64,000 nucleotides of DNA from SHLQ01 sp964517125 (GCA_964517125.1 CAZFBD010000011.1:19311-83310), one strand, 5' to 3'; shown: positions 41,378 through 50,434, counted from the stretch's first letter. A program made the numbers and translations. The notes: generated by a model from the sequence alone, not told the origin.

Positions 41378-42778
41378 TCAGCCTTTCGGTCGACTGATGT
41401 CCTTGTAGAGCGTCACATGCTGGTCGGCCGGCCCTTCCCAGGACCAGTCCTCGACCATGCCCGTGCGCTGAATCGTGCGGCGGCGAGCCAGGTCGCGCCA
41501 CCCGGCGACGGCACGGTGCAGGGCATCAAGCACGCCAACTCCGTCGACGGTCAGGGCCATGAATCCATTGCCCGCGCCCGCCGATTCGGGATCGTCGGCA
41601 TCGACCACGGTATCCACCAGGCCACCAACCGGCGTCACGACCGGAATCGACCCGTAGGCCATGGCCTGCATCTGGGCGAGACCGCAGGGCTCAAACCGAC
41701 TCGGCATCAGGAACAGGTCGCTACCGGCAAAGATCTGATGTGCCAGCCGCACGTCGTACCCATCGGTGAAATGGAGCTGGTCAGGAAAACGGCCAGCCAG
41801 GTCCCGAGCCCACAGCGCCAGCCGCTCATCGCCGGAACCGAGCAGCACAAGGCGGGCACCCATGCGTTCCAGGTACGGCACAAGACCCAGCGCGATGTCC
41901 AGGCCCTTCTGGTCGACGAGCCGGGTCACCATCCCGACCACGGCCCGGTCATCGGATTCCCATCCGACTGCATCGAGCAGCGCATCCCGAGCCACCGTCT
42001 TGGCCGACGGATCTCCTGAGCTGTACCCAACGGACAGCATGGGGTCCGATTCCGGACTCCAGATGCTCGAGTCGATGCCGTTGCGGATGCCCAGCAGCTC
42101 GGATCCCCGAGCCTCCAAGAGTGCGTGCAGCCCAGCGCTGCGAGCCGGGTCAAGAATCTCGTCGGCATAGTTGGGGCTGACAGCCACGACCCGATCCGCC
42201 AACTTGATCGCACCCGCTGCCGGGTTGAGCGTTCCGTAGCGATCGAACGCCGCAGCCCGATCTCCCGGAATGTCACGCAGCCAACCAATGTCGGTCTCGC
42301 CCTGATACCCAAGCGTGTGGATGGTGTAGACCGACGGAATCTCGGTCCACGCAAGTGCCAGCGCCGTGTGCCAGTCGTTGAGGTGAAGAACGTCGGGTTC
42401 GCAGATGTCCACCAGCGCAGCCACAGCGGCCGAGAACCCGAAGAATCGCTCGGTGTTGTCGGCCCAGCCTGTGCCCGCCGCGTCGACGTAGGGATTCGGT
42501 TTGGCCATCCCCGGCACACTCACCAGGTGCACCTCACCAAGCTGAGGCGCGGTACCGCTTCGAAGGCTGGCCGGGCTGGCCCAGTCGGGCAGATGCAGCT
42601 CTCGAACCGACTCCCCCTCAAGGGGAAAGCCGTCGTAGTCGGGCAGCACGACGATGGGCTCCACGTCCTCGCGAACCCGTAGCGCACGAATCAACCCGGC
42701 CGACGCTTCGGCCAGGCCGCCGACGCGGGCAATCGGCGACGCTTCGGCCGATGCGAACAGCACCTTGATCTGGTTCAC
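41378..42778 (-). CDS. glgA: Glycogen synthase (ADP-glucose type)
   Basis: 466 residues. GT5/GT4-type two-domain glycosyltransferase: N-terminal VLFASAEASPIARVGGLAEA (the usual KxGGL is RVGGL here), LHLNDWHTALAL, MVTRLVDQKGLD, and the C-terminal MPSRFEPCGLAQMQAMAYGSIPVV with the catalytic E and nucleotide-sugar-binding segment. GTG 42778 is chosen over ATG 42853 because GGAGG precedes it by ~10 nt and the protein then starts in the usual place. The replaced KxGGL lysine is worth a check, since some GT5 enzymes with this change make maltose-1-phosphate (GlgM-like). Confidence 0.92.
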   Translation of the reverse strand: MNQIKVLFASAEASPIARVGGLAEASAGLIRALRVREDVEPIVVLPDYDGFPLEGESVRELHLPDWASPASLRSGTAPQLGEVHLVSVPGMAKPNPYVDAAGTGWADNTERFFGFSAAVAALVDICEPDVLHLNDWHTALALAWTEIPSVYTIHTLGYQGETDIGWLRDIPGDRAAAFDRYGTLNPAAGAIKLADRVVAVSPNYADEILDPARSAGLHALLEARGSELLGIRNGIDSSIWSPESDPMLSVGYSSGDPSAKTVARDALLDAVGWESDDRAVVGMVTRLVDQKGLDIALGLVPYLERMGARLVLLGSGDERLALWARDLAGRFPDQLHFTDGYDVRLAHQIFAGSDLFLMPSRFEPCGLAQMQAMAYGSIPVVTPVGGLVDTVVDADDPESAGAGNGFMALTVDGVGVLDALHRAVAGWRDLARRRTIQRTGMVEDWSWEGPADQHVTLYKDISRPKG

Positions 42779-42850
42779 CGACGAAGCCTCCTCCCTGCTG
42801 TGGCCAGTGTCCACCCCGTGGTCTGGTTTCGCAAAACCGGCCGATGGCTC

Positions 42851-42856
42851 CATACT
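42851..42856 (+). promoter_or_regulatory. -10-like hexamer CATACT
   Basis: Six nt before ATG 42863, within the 84-nt divergent space to glgA. Confidence 0.4.
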
Positions 42857-42862
42857 CGGACC

Positions 42863-44428
42863 ATGGCCGCGACCCTGCTTCCGAGCATCTTCAACGACGT
42901 GATCGGACCCGTCATGCGGGGGCCTTCCAGCTCACATTCCGCGGCGTCGGTCCGGATTGGGCTGTTGTTGCACGACCTGTGCGGTGGAACCCCGGACGTC
43001 GTCGAACTCGACTACGACACGATGGGTTCCCTCGCAACCACGCACGAGAGCCAGGGAACCGACATGGGGCTCTACGGCGGCTTGCTCGGTTGGGCGGCCG
43101 ATGACGAGCGCCTGGCCGAATCGCCGGCGACACTGCGGGATCTCGGGACGAGAATCGAAGTTCGCAAACCCGAACTCCACGACCCGCATCCGAACACCTA
43201 TCGGATCCATGTGGAGCGCAACGGCATCGGGCACGATGTGATCGCCCTGTCGACCGGGGGCGGCATGATCCGGGTCCTTGCCATCGATGGCTTCGACGTG
43301 CGCCTTCACGGCGACTACTTCGTCACCCTCGTCTTCACGAGCACCGACGGACGCTCCTGCGCCGAACGACTCCGAGCAATCGACGGCGTCGACGACGTTT
43401 CCGTGTCCGGCCCGGGTCCGGCGCTGATCGTTGCGTCCTCGCCGGCAGCCCTGACCGAACACGACCTCGACGGTCTGTGCGATGAGGCCGACGTGCTCCA
43501 CCATCTGCAGAGCGTGCTTCCCGTCGGGTCCAGGTCCGACATGCGGGTGCCCTTCTCCCACGCGTCGGAGCTCACCGAGCCCGAGCTGCTCGACAGTCGC
43601 CCGCTGTCCGACTGGGCGATCGACTACGAGTCGGCACGCGGCGGAATCTCCGCTGACGATGTCCGGGCCCAAGCGCGACACATCCTGGGCATCATGCGTC
43701 GTGGCGTGGTCACCGGCCTGGCCGGCACGGAGTACGACGATCGGATCCTGGGCTGGCAGAGCGGCCGATTCACCACCATGGCAGCCGCCGGACAGCTCCT
43801 CGACGGCGGTCTGCTGAACGACATGATCTCGTACGTCACGGCACTCATGGAGGCGAAGTCGGCCATGGAGGTCATCGTGGCTGCCCCGACCGCCGGATCC
43901 TGCGCGACGTTTCCGGGCGCATTGCTCGCCACGATCGACAACATCTCGGCCACCGACGAACAGGCCGAGCGGGCGCTGCTCACCGGCGGACTCATTGGCG
44001 TGTTCGTTGCGAACCGTTCGAGCTTCGCCGCCGAAGAGGGCGGCTGCCAGGCCGAAACCGGCGCCGGGGCCGCCATGGCTGCCGCCGCACTTGTGGAGCT
44101 GGCTGGTGGTTCCGCGGCGCAGTCGTTGTCAGCCGCCAGCCAGGCGCTCCAGAACGTGCTCGGACTCATCTGTGATCCCGTCGGCAACCGTGTGGAAGCA
44201 CCATGCCTCGGCCGCAACGTGACCGGCGCAGCCAACGCACTCAGCTGCGCCAACATGGCGCTGGCTGGGTACGAGCACCTCATCCCATTCGACGAGGTTC
44301 TCGACGCCCACAAACAGGTGAGCGACCTGATGGCACGCGAGCTCAAATGCACCGGGCTCGCTGGCCTGGCCGTCACGCCCACGGCGCAGCGCATCGAACT
44401 GGGACTCACTCGGCGAGCCGTCGGGTAG
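42863..44428 (+). CDS. sdaA: L-serine ammonia-lyase, iron-sulfur dependent, single chain
   Basis: 521 residues, beta and alpha domains fused. N-terminal GPSSSHSAASVRIG and THESQGTDMGLYGG, then the catalytic alpha domain with the three cluster cysteines in GSCATFPGA, EEGGCQAE and EAPCLGRNV. Deaminates L-serine to pyruvate with an oxygen-sensitive [4Fe-4S] cluster. ATG 42863 follows CATACT by 6 nt. Its last codons are only about 20 nt from the TPP riboswitch. Confidence 0.96.
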   Translation: MAATLLPSIFNDVIGPVMRGPSSSHSAASVRIGLLLHDLCGGTPDVVELDYDTMGSLATTHESQGTDMGLYGGLLGWAADDERLAESPATLRDLGTRIEVRKPELHDPHPNTYRIHVERNGIGHDVIALSTGGGMIRVLAIDGFDVRLHGDYFVTLVFTSTDGRSCAERLRAIDGVDDVSVSGPGPALIVASSPAALTEHDLDGLCDEADVLHHLQSVLPVGSRSDMRVPFSHASELTEPELLDSRPLSDWAIDYESARGGISADDVRAQARHILGIMRRGVVTGLAGTEYDDRILGWQSGRFTTMAAAGQLLDGGLLNDMISYVTALMEAKSAMEVIVAAPTAGSCATFPGALLATIDNISATDEQAERALLTGGLIGVFVANRSSFAAEEGGCQAETGAGAAMAAAALVELAGGSAAQSLSAASQALQNVLGLICDPVGNRVEAPCLGRNVTGAANALSCANMALAGYEHLIPFDEVLDAHKQVSDLMARELKCTGLAGLAVTPTAQRIELGLTRRAVG

Positions 44429-44448
44429 GCTCTCCGTCGACAACACAG

Positions 44449-44540
44449 AACCGGGGAGCTTGGGAGATCCAGGCTGAGAGGGCGACCAAACCGTCGCCGA
44501 CCCGTACAAACCTGAACTGGGTAATTCCAGCGGAGGAAGC
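44449..44540 (+). ncRNA. TPP riboswitch (THI element)
   Basis: Conserved TPP aptamer blocks in order: GGGGAGC (44453-44459), GGCTGAGAGG (44472-44481), a P3-type hairpin GGCGAC/GTCGCC (44481-44486 and 44493-44498), ACCTGAACTGG (44510-44520), then GTAATTCCAGCGGAGGAAG. The thiB ribosome binding site GGAGGA (44532-44537) is inside the 3' strand of the closing stem, 5 nt before the start codon. Thiamine pyrophosphate binding would therefore hide it and stop translation. Control at initiation is inferred; no terminator stem was seen. Confidence 0.93.
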
Positions 44541-44542
44541 AC

Positions 44543-45673
44543 ATGTTTCATTCATCAGCTCTGCGTCTGATCGGCGTATTGTTCACTCTCACGCTCGTGG
44601 CCACGGCCTGCGGCGATGACACGGTCACCACCGGGGCGGCTCCCGCCGAGGATGCACAGGAACCAACCTGCTTCAGTGATCCCGGGCTCGACGAGGTCGA
44701 CACCGACGCCACCAGCGATGGCGACGTCACCCTGACCCTCGCCACCCACGACTCGTTCTTCCTTTCTGAAGGCACGCTCGCTGCGTTCACGGCGGAGACC
44801 GGCATCGAGGTCGAGCAGGTGGCAGGTGGCGACGCCGGCACGCTCGTCAGCCAGGCCATCCTCACCCAGTCAAACCCCACCGCTGACGTGCTGTTCGGTA
44901 TCGACAACGCGTTCTTGTGCCGTGGCCTTGAAGCCGGCCTGTTCCTTCCCTACGCCTCGCCTGCCCTCGCCGACGTCGATGACGCGCTCGAGCTCGATCC
45001 TCACAACCGAGTCACACCCATCGACTACGGCGATGTGTGCGTCAACTACTGGACCAGCGAACTGCCGGGCGATGTTCCCACCTCGCTCGATGACCTCATC
45101 GATCCGGTGAACATGGGCGAATTCGTGACCGAAAACCCCGAGACCTCGTCACCGGGATTCGCCTTTCTGCTCGCCACGATCGCCACCTACGGCGAGGACG
45201 GCTGGGAGGACTATTGGACCTCACTCGTCGAGAATGACATTGCCGTCCAGGCCGGATGGAACGAGGCGTACTACGGCGACTACACCGCTGGTGGCGGCGA
45301 TCGCTCCATTGTCACCTCCTACGCCTCCAGCCCACCGGCAGAGTTCCTGTTCGCCGATCCGCCGGTGGACGCAGCACCCAGCGGATCCCTGTCCGAGGGC
45401 TGCTTCCGACAGATCGAGTTCGCCGGTATTCTCGACGGGACCGACCACCCAGCCGAGGCCGCGATGCTCATCGACTTCATGTTGAGCACCACATACCAGG
45501 AAGACGTGCCGCTCAACATGTTCGTGTACCCGGCGAACGGCACAGCTGCCCTTCCCGCCGAGTTCGTCGAATACGGACCGCTCGTCGATGCTCCACTCAC
45601 CCTCGACCCTGAACTGATCGAGGCGAACCGCGACGACTGGACCTCGCGGTGGAATGAGATCGTGCTCGGCTGA
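44543..45673 (+). CDS. thiB: Thiamine ABC transporter substrate-binding lipoprotein
   Basis: 376 residues. Lipoprotein signal with LVATAC (C23). Family-1/ThiB-like binding protein: VTLTLATHDSFFLSEGTLAAF, ADVLFGIDNAFLCRG, YGDVCVNYW, SPGFAFLLATIATYGEDGWEDYW. It sits directly under the TPP riboswitch and 18 nt before the permease gene. Captures thiamine (or TPP) outside the membrane and hands it to the permease. Confidence 0.94.
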   Translation: MFHSSALRLIGVLFTLTLVATACGDDTVTTGAAPAEDAQEPTCFSDPGLDEVDTDATSDGDVTLTLATHDSFFLSEGTLAAFTAETGIEVEQVAGGDAGTLVSQAILTQSNPTADVLFGIDNAFLCRGLEAGLFLPYASPALADVDDALELDPHNRVTPIDYGDVCVNYWTSELPGDVPTSLDDLIDPVNMGEFVTENPETSSPGFAFLLATIATYGEDGWEDYWTSLVENDIAVQAGWNEAYYGDYTAGGGDRSIVTSYASSPPAEFLFADPPVDAAPSGSLSEGCFRQIEFAGILDGTDHPAEAAMLIDFMLSTTYQEDVPLNMFVYPANGTAALPAEFVEYGPLVDAPLTLDPELIEANRDDWTSRWNEIVLG

Positions 45674-45691
45674 TCGCCGGACACACAGCGC

Positions 45692-47302
45692 ATGCACGCA
45701 TGGCGGCCCCGCAACGCAGTCCAGTTCGGACTCGTCGCGGGGCCGTTGGTGTTTCTGGGTCTCTTCTTCGTTTGGCCTGTGGCCGAACTGCTCGTACGAG
45801 GTCTGGGAGATGCCGATGTCGCGGGCGTGTTCGCGTCGGCCTCCATTCGGTCCGCACTGTGGTTCACGTTCTGGCAGGCCGCCTTGTCCACGGTGCTGAC
45901 AGTCCTGGTGGCATTCCCGCTCACCTGGGCTGTTGCGAACATCCGGTTTCCCGGACGCCGCGCCGTACGCGCCTTCGTGACGGTTCCCTTCGTGCTTCCA
46001 ACCGTGGTGGTGGCCGGAGCGTTCATCGCCACCGCCGACCGCCTCGGGCTCACCGACGGACCGTTCGCCCTGAACGGTGGCGTCTTCGCCATCCTGGTTG
46101 CGCACGTCTTCTTCAACGTTGCCGTCGTCGTACGGACGGTTGGTTCCTACTGGAGCCAGTTGTCGGCCGACGACGAATTCGCCGCCCGGATGCTCGGCGC
46201 GTCGCCGATACGCACCTTCGCCACGATCACGCTTGCCCGACTGCGCCCGGCAATCGCTGCTGCGGTCGCCATCGTGTTCCTGTTCACGTTCACGTCGTTT
46301 GGCGTGGTCCTGATCCTCGGGTCATCCAGAGAACGAACCATCGAGACCGAGATCTACCGGTACGCAATCAGCCGCACCGACTTTGGAACGGCAGCCGTCC
46401 TGTCGGTTGTCCAGCTCGTCACCGTGCTCGTTCTCGTGGTCGTGAACCAACGCCTGCGGGGTCGTATTGCGGGCTCGGATCGACTGACCCTGGACCGGGC
46501 GCGCCCGGTCAGCGGCGTCGGACAGCGCATGGTCGTCGCCCTCGTCCTGGGGTTCACGCTCGCAGCCTTGGCGGTGCCGGTCGTTTCGTTGATCGATCAG
46601 TCCCTGCGTTCAGGCGGCGGTCTTTCGTTCACCCACTATCGGGCGCTCGATGATCGTCCACCGTTCCTCACCGTGAGCCCATTGCGGGCCATCGGCAATT
46701 CCCTGGCGTTCGGGGCCGTCGCCGCATTGCTCGCAACGGTCGTCGGTGGATGGGCGGCCGTGGCGGTCGCCTTCAGCCGCCGGACCATTGGGCGCCTGGT
46801 CGACCTCGCCTTCCTGTTGCCCCTTGGCACCTCGGCAGTCACGCTCGGCTTCGGCGTCTTGCTGGCATTCGATTCCGGGGTCTTTGATCTTCGTCAGTCG
46901 TGGTTCATCATTCCGCTGGTCCAGTCGCTGATCGGCGTTCCGTTTGTGACGCGTGCGGTTGCCCCCGTGTTGTTGGCGATTGATCCGCACCTGCGCGAGG
47001 CGGCGAGCTCTCTGGGGGCCGATCCGCGGCGAGTACTTCGGGACATCGACCTGCCGATCGCTCGTCGTGCGCTCACGGTGGGCGCCGGCTTCGCGTTCGC
47101 CATCTCGCTCGGCGAGTTCGGGGCAACGTCGTTCGTGGGCCGCCGGCCCGACTTCATGACCGTGCCGCTGGCGATCGCCCGTCTGCTGAGTCAGCCAGGA
47201 CAACAGATCCGCGGCCAGGCCATGGCGCTGTCGGTCATCCTCATGCTCCTCACCACCGCAGTACTCCTGGCCCTCGACCGAGCCGACCGCACCGTCCTCT
47301 AA
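45692..47302 (+). CDS. thiP: Thiamine ABC transporter permease
   Basis: 536 residues, two fused permease halves with about 12 helices. Two EAA-like loops are visible: DDEFAARMLGASPIRTFATI (first half) and HLREAASSLGADPRRVLRDI (second half), which contact the ATPase. ThiB- and ThiP-type genes are normally followed by thiQ, the ATP-binding subunit. Here the next 297 nt are non-coding, so the ATPase must come from elsewhere or be shared. It may also have been lost. Confidence 0.94.
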   Translation: MHAWRPRNAVQFGLVAGPLVFLGLFFVWPVAELLVRGLGDADVAGVFASASIRSALWFTFWQAALSTVLTVLVAFPLTWAVANIRFPGRRAVRAFVTVPFVLPTVVVAGAFIATADRLGLTDGPFALNGGVFAILVAHVFFNVAVVVRTVGSYWSQLSADDEFAARMLGASPIRTFATITLARLRPAIAAAVAIVFLFTFTSFGVVLILGSSRERTIETEIYRYAISRTDFGTAAVLSVVQLVTVLVLVVVNQRLRGRIAGSDRLTLDRARPVSGVGQRMVVALVLGFTLAALAVPVVSLIDQSLRSGGGLSFTHYRALDDRPPFLTVSPLRAIGNSLAFGAVAALLATVVGGWAAVAVAFSRRTIGRLVDLAFLLPLGTSAVTLGFGVLLAFDSGVFDLRQSWFIIPLVQSLIGVPFVTRAVAPVLLAIDPHLREAASSLGADPRRVLRDIDLPIARRALTVGAGFAFAISLGEFGATSFVGRRPDFMTVPLAIARLLSQPGQQIRGQAMALSVILMLLTTAVLLALDRADRTVL

Positions 47303-47599
47303 CCACCCACCCCACAATCAGCCGCCCACCCCATATCCACTCGCCCACCCCAACGCACGCCCTTCGCGCGCAGCGCGGCCAAGGCACCACACCAGGGGCC
47401 AGGCCCCACCTGTAGCGAACCACGCGCCGACGGTGACGAGCGCATCCCCACAACGCCGAAGAATCAACCATTTCCGACTAGCCAAGCGTCGACAATGTGA
47501 ACGATTCGCCGCGTAGCGCGGCGGGCTGACCACAACAGGGGCCAGGCCCCGGGTGTGGTGTGGTGACCGCGGTTGGTGTTGGGTTCTTGGTTGCTGGGG
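47303..47599. other. Intergenic region with palindromic repeats
   Basis: No convincing gene. CCCACC-rich at the left. It holds two copies of the 13-nt palindrome GGGGCCAGGCCCC (47395-47407 and 47538-47550), each preceded by an AGCGCGGC-containing stretch and AC-rich spacer, about 143 bp apart, and AATGTGAAC near 47496. Confidence 0.7.
47395..47550. repeat. Two GGGGCCAGGCCCC palindromic elements
   Basis: Copy 1 at 47395-47407, copy 2 at 47538-47550. Both are preceded by TTCGC-AGCGCGG sequence and an ACCACA-like spacer. They resemble the GGGGTCTGACCCC elements near 5172-5455 in length, symmetry and intergenic position. Confidence 0.7.
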
Positions 47600-48145
47600 T
47601 CAGGGTTGGATCAGGTTGGACCAGGTTGGGAAGGTGCGTGTCGGGGAGGCCGGCCACGTGGGGAGGGGGACGTCGAATCGTTGGTGCAGCCATTCGGCAA
47701 GGTCGACTCCCGCCTGGGACACACCCGCTTCCGTGATCTCCAGAATTGGGTTCGCCATGTTGGTCTCAAGACCGTCGGCGACGGTGAGCGGTACAGCGCA
47801 ACCTTCGAACAGCGGAAGTACTGGCGGAGCGCCGCGAAGGACATCCTCACCAACCATCGACCGCAGCTGACCCTGCCACCGCTCCCAGCTCACTGCGGGA
47901 TCTTCGTTCCAACGCCACCAACCGTCTCCCGCCGGAACACCGAGCACCAGGAACAGCCCGATCTCCCAGGGAAGGCTCTCCCCCACCACGCCTTCGAGCG
48001 TGGTCACGTCCGTGGCCGACAGGCCGAGCGAGTCATCGCCACCAGCGATTGGTTGCGCGAAGTCGAGGTACGCCTCCCAGGCCTCCTCATCCGGCGTCGG
48101 GTCCAACGCCGACATTCCCATGATCTCGAAATCGTCGTAGCCCAT
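47600..48145 (-). CDS. SMI1/KNR4 (SUKH)-like protein
   Basis: 181 residues. Start ATG 48145 with AGGAGG about 7 nt upstream; the longer ORF from 48268 would overlap the divergent HD gene. The pattern EGVVGESLPWEIGLFLVLG resembles the SUKH signature (E-xx-G-xx-LP-xx-xx-xL), followed by a Trp-rich section (GWWRWNEDPAVSWERWQ) and VPLTVADGLETNMANPI. SUKH proteins are often immunity proteins against polymorphic toxins but also occur alone. No toxin gene is adjacent. The family call is tentative. Confidence 0.7.
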   Translation of the reverse strand: MGYDDFEIMGMSALDPTPDEEAWEAYLDFAQPIAGGDDSLGLSATDVTTLEGVVGESLPWEIGLFLVLGVPAGDGWWRWNEDPAVSWERWQGQLRSMVGEDVLRGAPPVLPLFEGCAVPLTVADGLETNMANPILEITEAGVSQAGVDLAEWLHQRFDVPLPTWPASPTRTFPTWSNLIQP

Positions 48146-48195
48146 CGCTCGACCTCCTGTCGTTTCCGGCACCCCACCGTAGGGGCCCGTTCGCG

Positions 48196-48224
48196 TTGAC
48201 AGCGCCGTCGCAGTCCTCCATTCT
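48196..48224 (+). promoter_or_regulatory. Complete promoter TTGACA-17-CATTCT, leaderless
   Basis: Perfect -35 TTGACA (48196-48201), 17-nt spacer, -10 CATTCT (48219-48224), then 6 nt to ATG 48231. The best-defined promoter in the window, and it supports the leaderless model. Confidence 0.75.
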
Positions 48225-48230
48225 GCAGCG

Positions 48231-48830
48231 ATGGAGCACGTGAGCTGGACCAGCATGGAAGACGGCACGCCGGAGGACTACGAGTTCCTGGGTCGCCACT
48301 ACAACGAGCACTCGAAGAGTGAACAGGTCGAGAACCTCGTGAAACTCCTCAAGGTCATGGAGGGCCCCAAGCTCGGCTATCAGATCGACCGATACCAGCA
48401 CTCACTGCAGTCAGCAACCCGAGCCCTTCGCAACGACGAAAGCCTCGACCTGGTCGTCGGTGCCCTGCTGCACGACGTCGGCGATCCCATCGCACCGGAG
48501 AATCACAGCGCCATGGCGGCGAGCCTTCTTCGTCCCTACGTCGACGACGAGACCCACTGGGTGGTCAAACATCACGGTCTGTTCCAGGGCTACTACTACT
48601 TCCATCACATGGGCGGCGATCGCAACGGTCGCAACGTCCACGCCGATCACGAGTACTTCGACGCCTGCGTCCGCTTCTGTGCCCAATACGACCAGAACTG
48701 CTTCGATCCGGACTACCCGACGCTGCCCATCGAGGACTTCATCCCGATGATGGAGGAGCTCTTCAGCCGGCCGTCGAGCATTCCAGGGGTTGCACCGATC
48801 GGCATGACGAACGAAGTCCACATCAACTGA
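48231..48830 (+). CDS. HD-domain protein, possibly PhnZ-like oxygenase
   Basis: 199 residues. HD-superfamily helices with YQHSLQSATRA, the core LVVGALLHDVGDPI and ENHSAMAASLL, and a later VVKHHGLFQGYYYFHHMGG. The pattern H...HD...H...H, with an N-terminal tyrosine and Q-H segment, resembles the mixed-valent di-iron oxygenases of the PhnZ/TmpB group more than phosphohydrolases, though the metal-ligand set needs an alignment. Substrate unknown. The Nudix gene starts 17 nt downstream but has its own -10-like hexamer. Confidence 0.78.
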   Translation: MEHVSWTSMEDGTPEDYEFLGRHYNEHSKSEQVENLVKLLKVMEGPKLGYQIDRYQHSLQSATRALRNDESLDLVVGALLHDVGDPIAPENHSAMAASLLRPYVDDETHWVVKHHGLFQGYYYFHHMGGDRNGRNVHADHEYFDACVRFCAQYDQNCFDPDYPTLPIEDFIPMMEELFSRPSSIPGVAPIGMTNEVHIN

Positions 48831-48835
48831 ACCCG

Positions 48836-48841
48836 TACGCT
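48836..48841 (+). promoter_or_regulatory. -10-like hexamer TACGCT
   Basis: Six nt before ATG 48848. Third occurrence of TACGCT in this position in the window. Confidence 0.4.
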
Positions 48842-48847
48842 CAACGG

Positions 48848-49375
48848 ATGCCGCTTCGCCCCATCGTTGGAACCCTCGCCTACCTGCTCGACCCGAGCAC
48901 CGATCAGGTGTTGATGATCCAGCGCGACGCCCGACCGGACGACGACCACTTCGGAAAGGTCAACGGACTGGGCGGCAAGGTCGAACCAGACGAGGGAATC
49001 GTCGAGAGCCTCCGCCGCGAGCTCGACGAAGAGACCGGCCTGGAGCTGACCGAGATTGCGCTTCGCGGCACGATCACCTGGACCAACTTCGGGCCCAAGC
49101 GCGAAGAATGGCTCGGCTTCATCTTTCTGGTGACCGGCTGGGAGGGCGAGCCTCCCGCAAGCAACGAGGAAGGCAGCCTCGTGTGGATTCCACGCAGCCG
49201 ACTTCTGCAGGCGTGTTCAGATGACGACGCAGAGCGAACTGCAGCGGACCTGCCCATGTGGGCCGGCGACCGTCACTTTGTCCCGCTCGTCTTCGACGAC
49301 GATCCTGCCGCCTTCCACGGCACGATGCCCTACGACGGCGACGCGCCGAAGTCCTGGACCTTCGAGCGGATCTGA
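48848..49375 (+). CDS. Nudix hydrolase (MutT-like)
   Basis: 175 residues. The Nudix box is complete: GGKVEPDEGIVESLRRELDE followed by ETGL, giving Gx5Ex7REUxEExGU with the metal-binding glutamates. N-terminal TLAYLLDPSTDQVLMIQRD is the usual preceding strand. The C-terminal half resembles 8-oxo-dGTP diphosphatases (RLLQACSDDDAERTAADLPMWAGDRHFVPLVFDD). Likely cleans oxidised nucleotides, though the substrate is not proved. Confidence 0.92.
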   Translation: MPLRPIVGTLAYLLDPSTDQVLMIQRDARPDDDHFGKVNGLGGKVEPDEGIVESLRRELDEETGLELTEIALRGTITWTNFGPKREEWLGFIFLVTGWEGEPPASNEEGSLVWIPRSRLLQACSDDDAERTAADLPMWAGDRHFVPLVFDDDPAAFHGTMPYDGDAPKSWTFERI

Positions 49376-49383
49376 ATCGAGGG

Positions 49384-50427
49384 CTAGTTCGCCCACTCCT
49401 TGATCTGTGACACGACGGCCAGTGGGTCTGCACCAACGGGGTTGAGTGTGAGGCTCGTGACACCGGCTTCAGCGAAAGCGGCGATGCGTTCCTGAACGAA
49501 ACCGGCCGGACCGACAAGGGTGGTCTGCGCGATGAACTCGTCCGGGATGAGCGCAGCCGCTTCATCCTTCTTGCCGTCGAGGTAGAGGTCCTGGATTTGC
49601 TCGGCCTCCTGCTCGTAGCCGTAGCGGCGGAACAGTGTGTTGTAGAAGTTCTTGGACTTCGCACCCATGCCACCGATGTAGAGCGCCAGGCTCGGACGTG
49701 CGAGGTTCCGAAGTTCAGCCGCCTGCTCTTCCGTCTCGGTGATGGCTGCGAGGCCACCGGCGATGATCTCGAGCTCGCCGAGGGATGGGTCACGCTTGGC
49801 CAGGCCCGCTTCGAGAGCAGCACCCCAGGCGTCGCGGGACTTCTCCGGATGGAAGAACACGGGGAGCCAACCGTTGGCGACCTCGGCTGTGAGTTCGACG
49901 TTCTTCTCACCGATCGATGCGATGACAATAGGGATGTCCTCGCGAAGCGGCGTGTTGATGAGCTTGAGGGGCTTGCCCAGACCGCTGCCACCATGCTCGG
50001 GCGTGAGTGGCATCTGGTAGTTGCGACCTTCGTGCACGAGCCGCTCGCGGCTCCACACCTTGCGGCAGACCTCGACGACCTCGCGGGTGCGGCCGAGCGG
50101 ACGGTTGTAGGGCACGCCGTGCCATCCTTCGATGACCTGCGGGCCGGATGCACCAAGGCCGAGCGTGAAACGCCCCTCGGAGAGCGAGTCGAGGGTGGCT
50201 GCCGTCATGGCGATCAGCGTCGGCGTACGGCTGTAGACCGGAAGAATGCCCGACACGAGCTCCATGGTGTTGGTGTGTGCGGCCAGGAACCCGAGCGTCG
50301 ACACGGCGTCGAAGCTGTATGCCTCGGCGACCCAAGCGAGGTCGACACCTGCGGCCTCCATGGCCTGGGCCCTTTCCACGGCTTTGCGGGGGTTGTCGCT
50401 GTAGTCAATCGTCATCGAGATCTTCAT
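49384..50427 (-). CDS. LLM-class F420-dependent oxidoreductase
   Basis: 347 residues. Luciferase-like TIM-barrel: MKISMTIDYSDNPRKAVERA, GVDLAWVAEAYSFDAVSTLGFLA, SEGRFTLGLGASGPQVIEGWHG and GWLPVFFHPEKSRDAWG. This subgroup in actinobacteria uses coenzyme F420. Substrate unknown. The start at ATG 50427 is preceded by TAACAT (50440-50435) at 7 nt; an in-frame ATG at 50511 gives an Arg-rich tail and is rejected. Confidence 0.92.
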   Translation of the reverse strand: MKISMTIDYSDNPRKAVERAQAMEAAGVDLAWVAEAYSFDAVSTLGFLAAHTNTMELVSGILPVYSRTPTLIAMTAATLDSLSEGRFTLGLGASGPQVIEGWHGVPYNRPLGRTREVVEVCRKVWSRERLVHEGRNYQMPLTPEHGGSGLGKPLKLINTPLREDIPIVIASIGEKNVELTAEVANGWLPVFFHPEKSRDAWGAALEAGLAKRDPSLGELEIIAGGLAAITETEEQAAELRNLARPSLALYIGGMGAKSKNFYNTLFRRYGYEQEAEQIQDLYLDGKKDEAAALIPDEFIAQTTLVGPAGFVQERIAAFAEAGVTSLTLNPVGADPLAVVSQIKEWAN

Positions 50428-50434
50428 GATCCCG

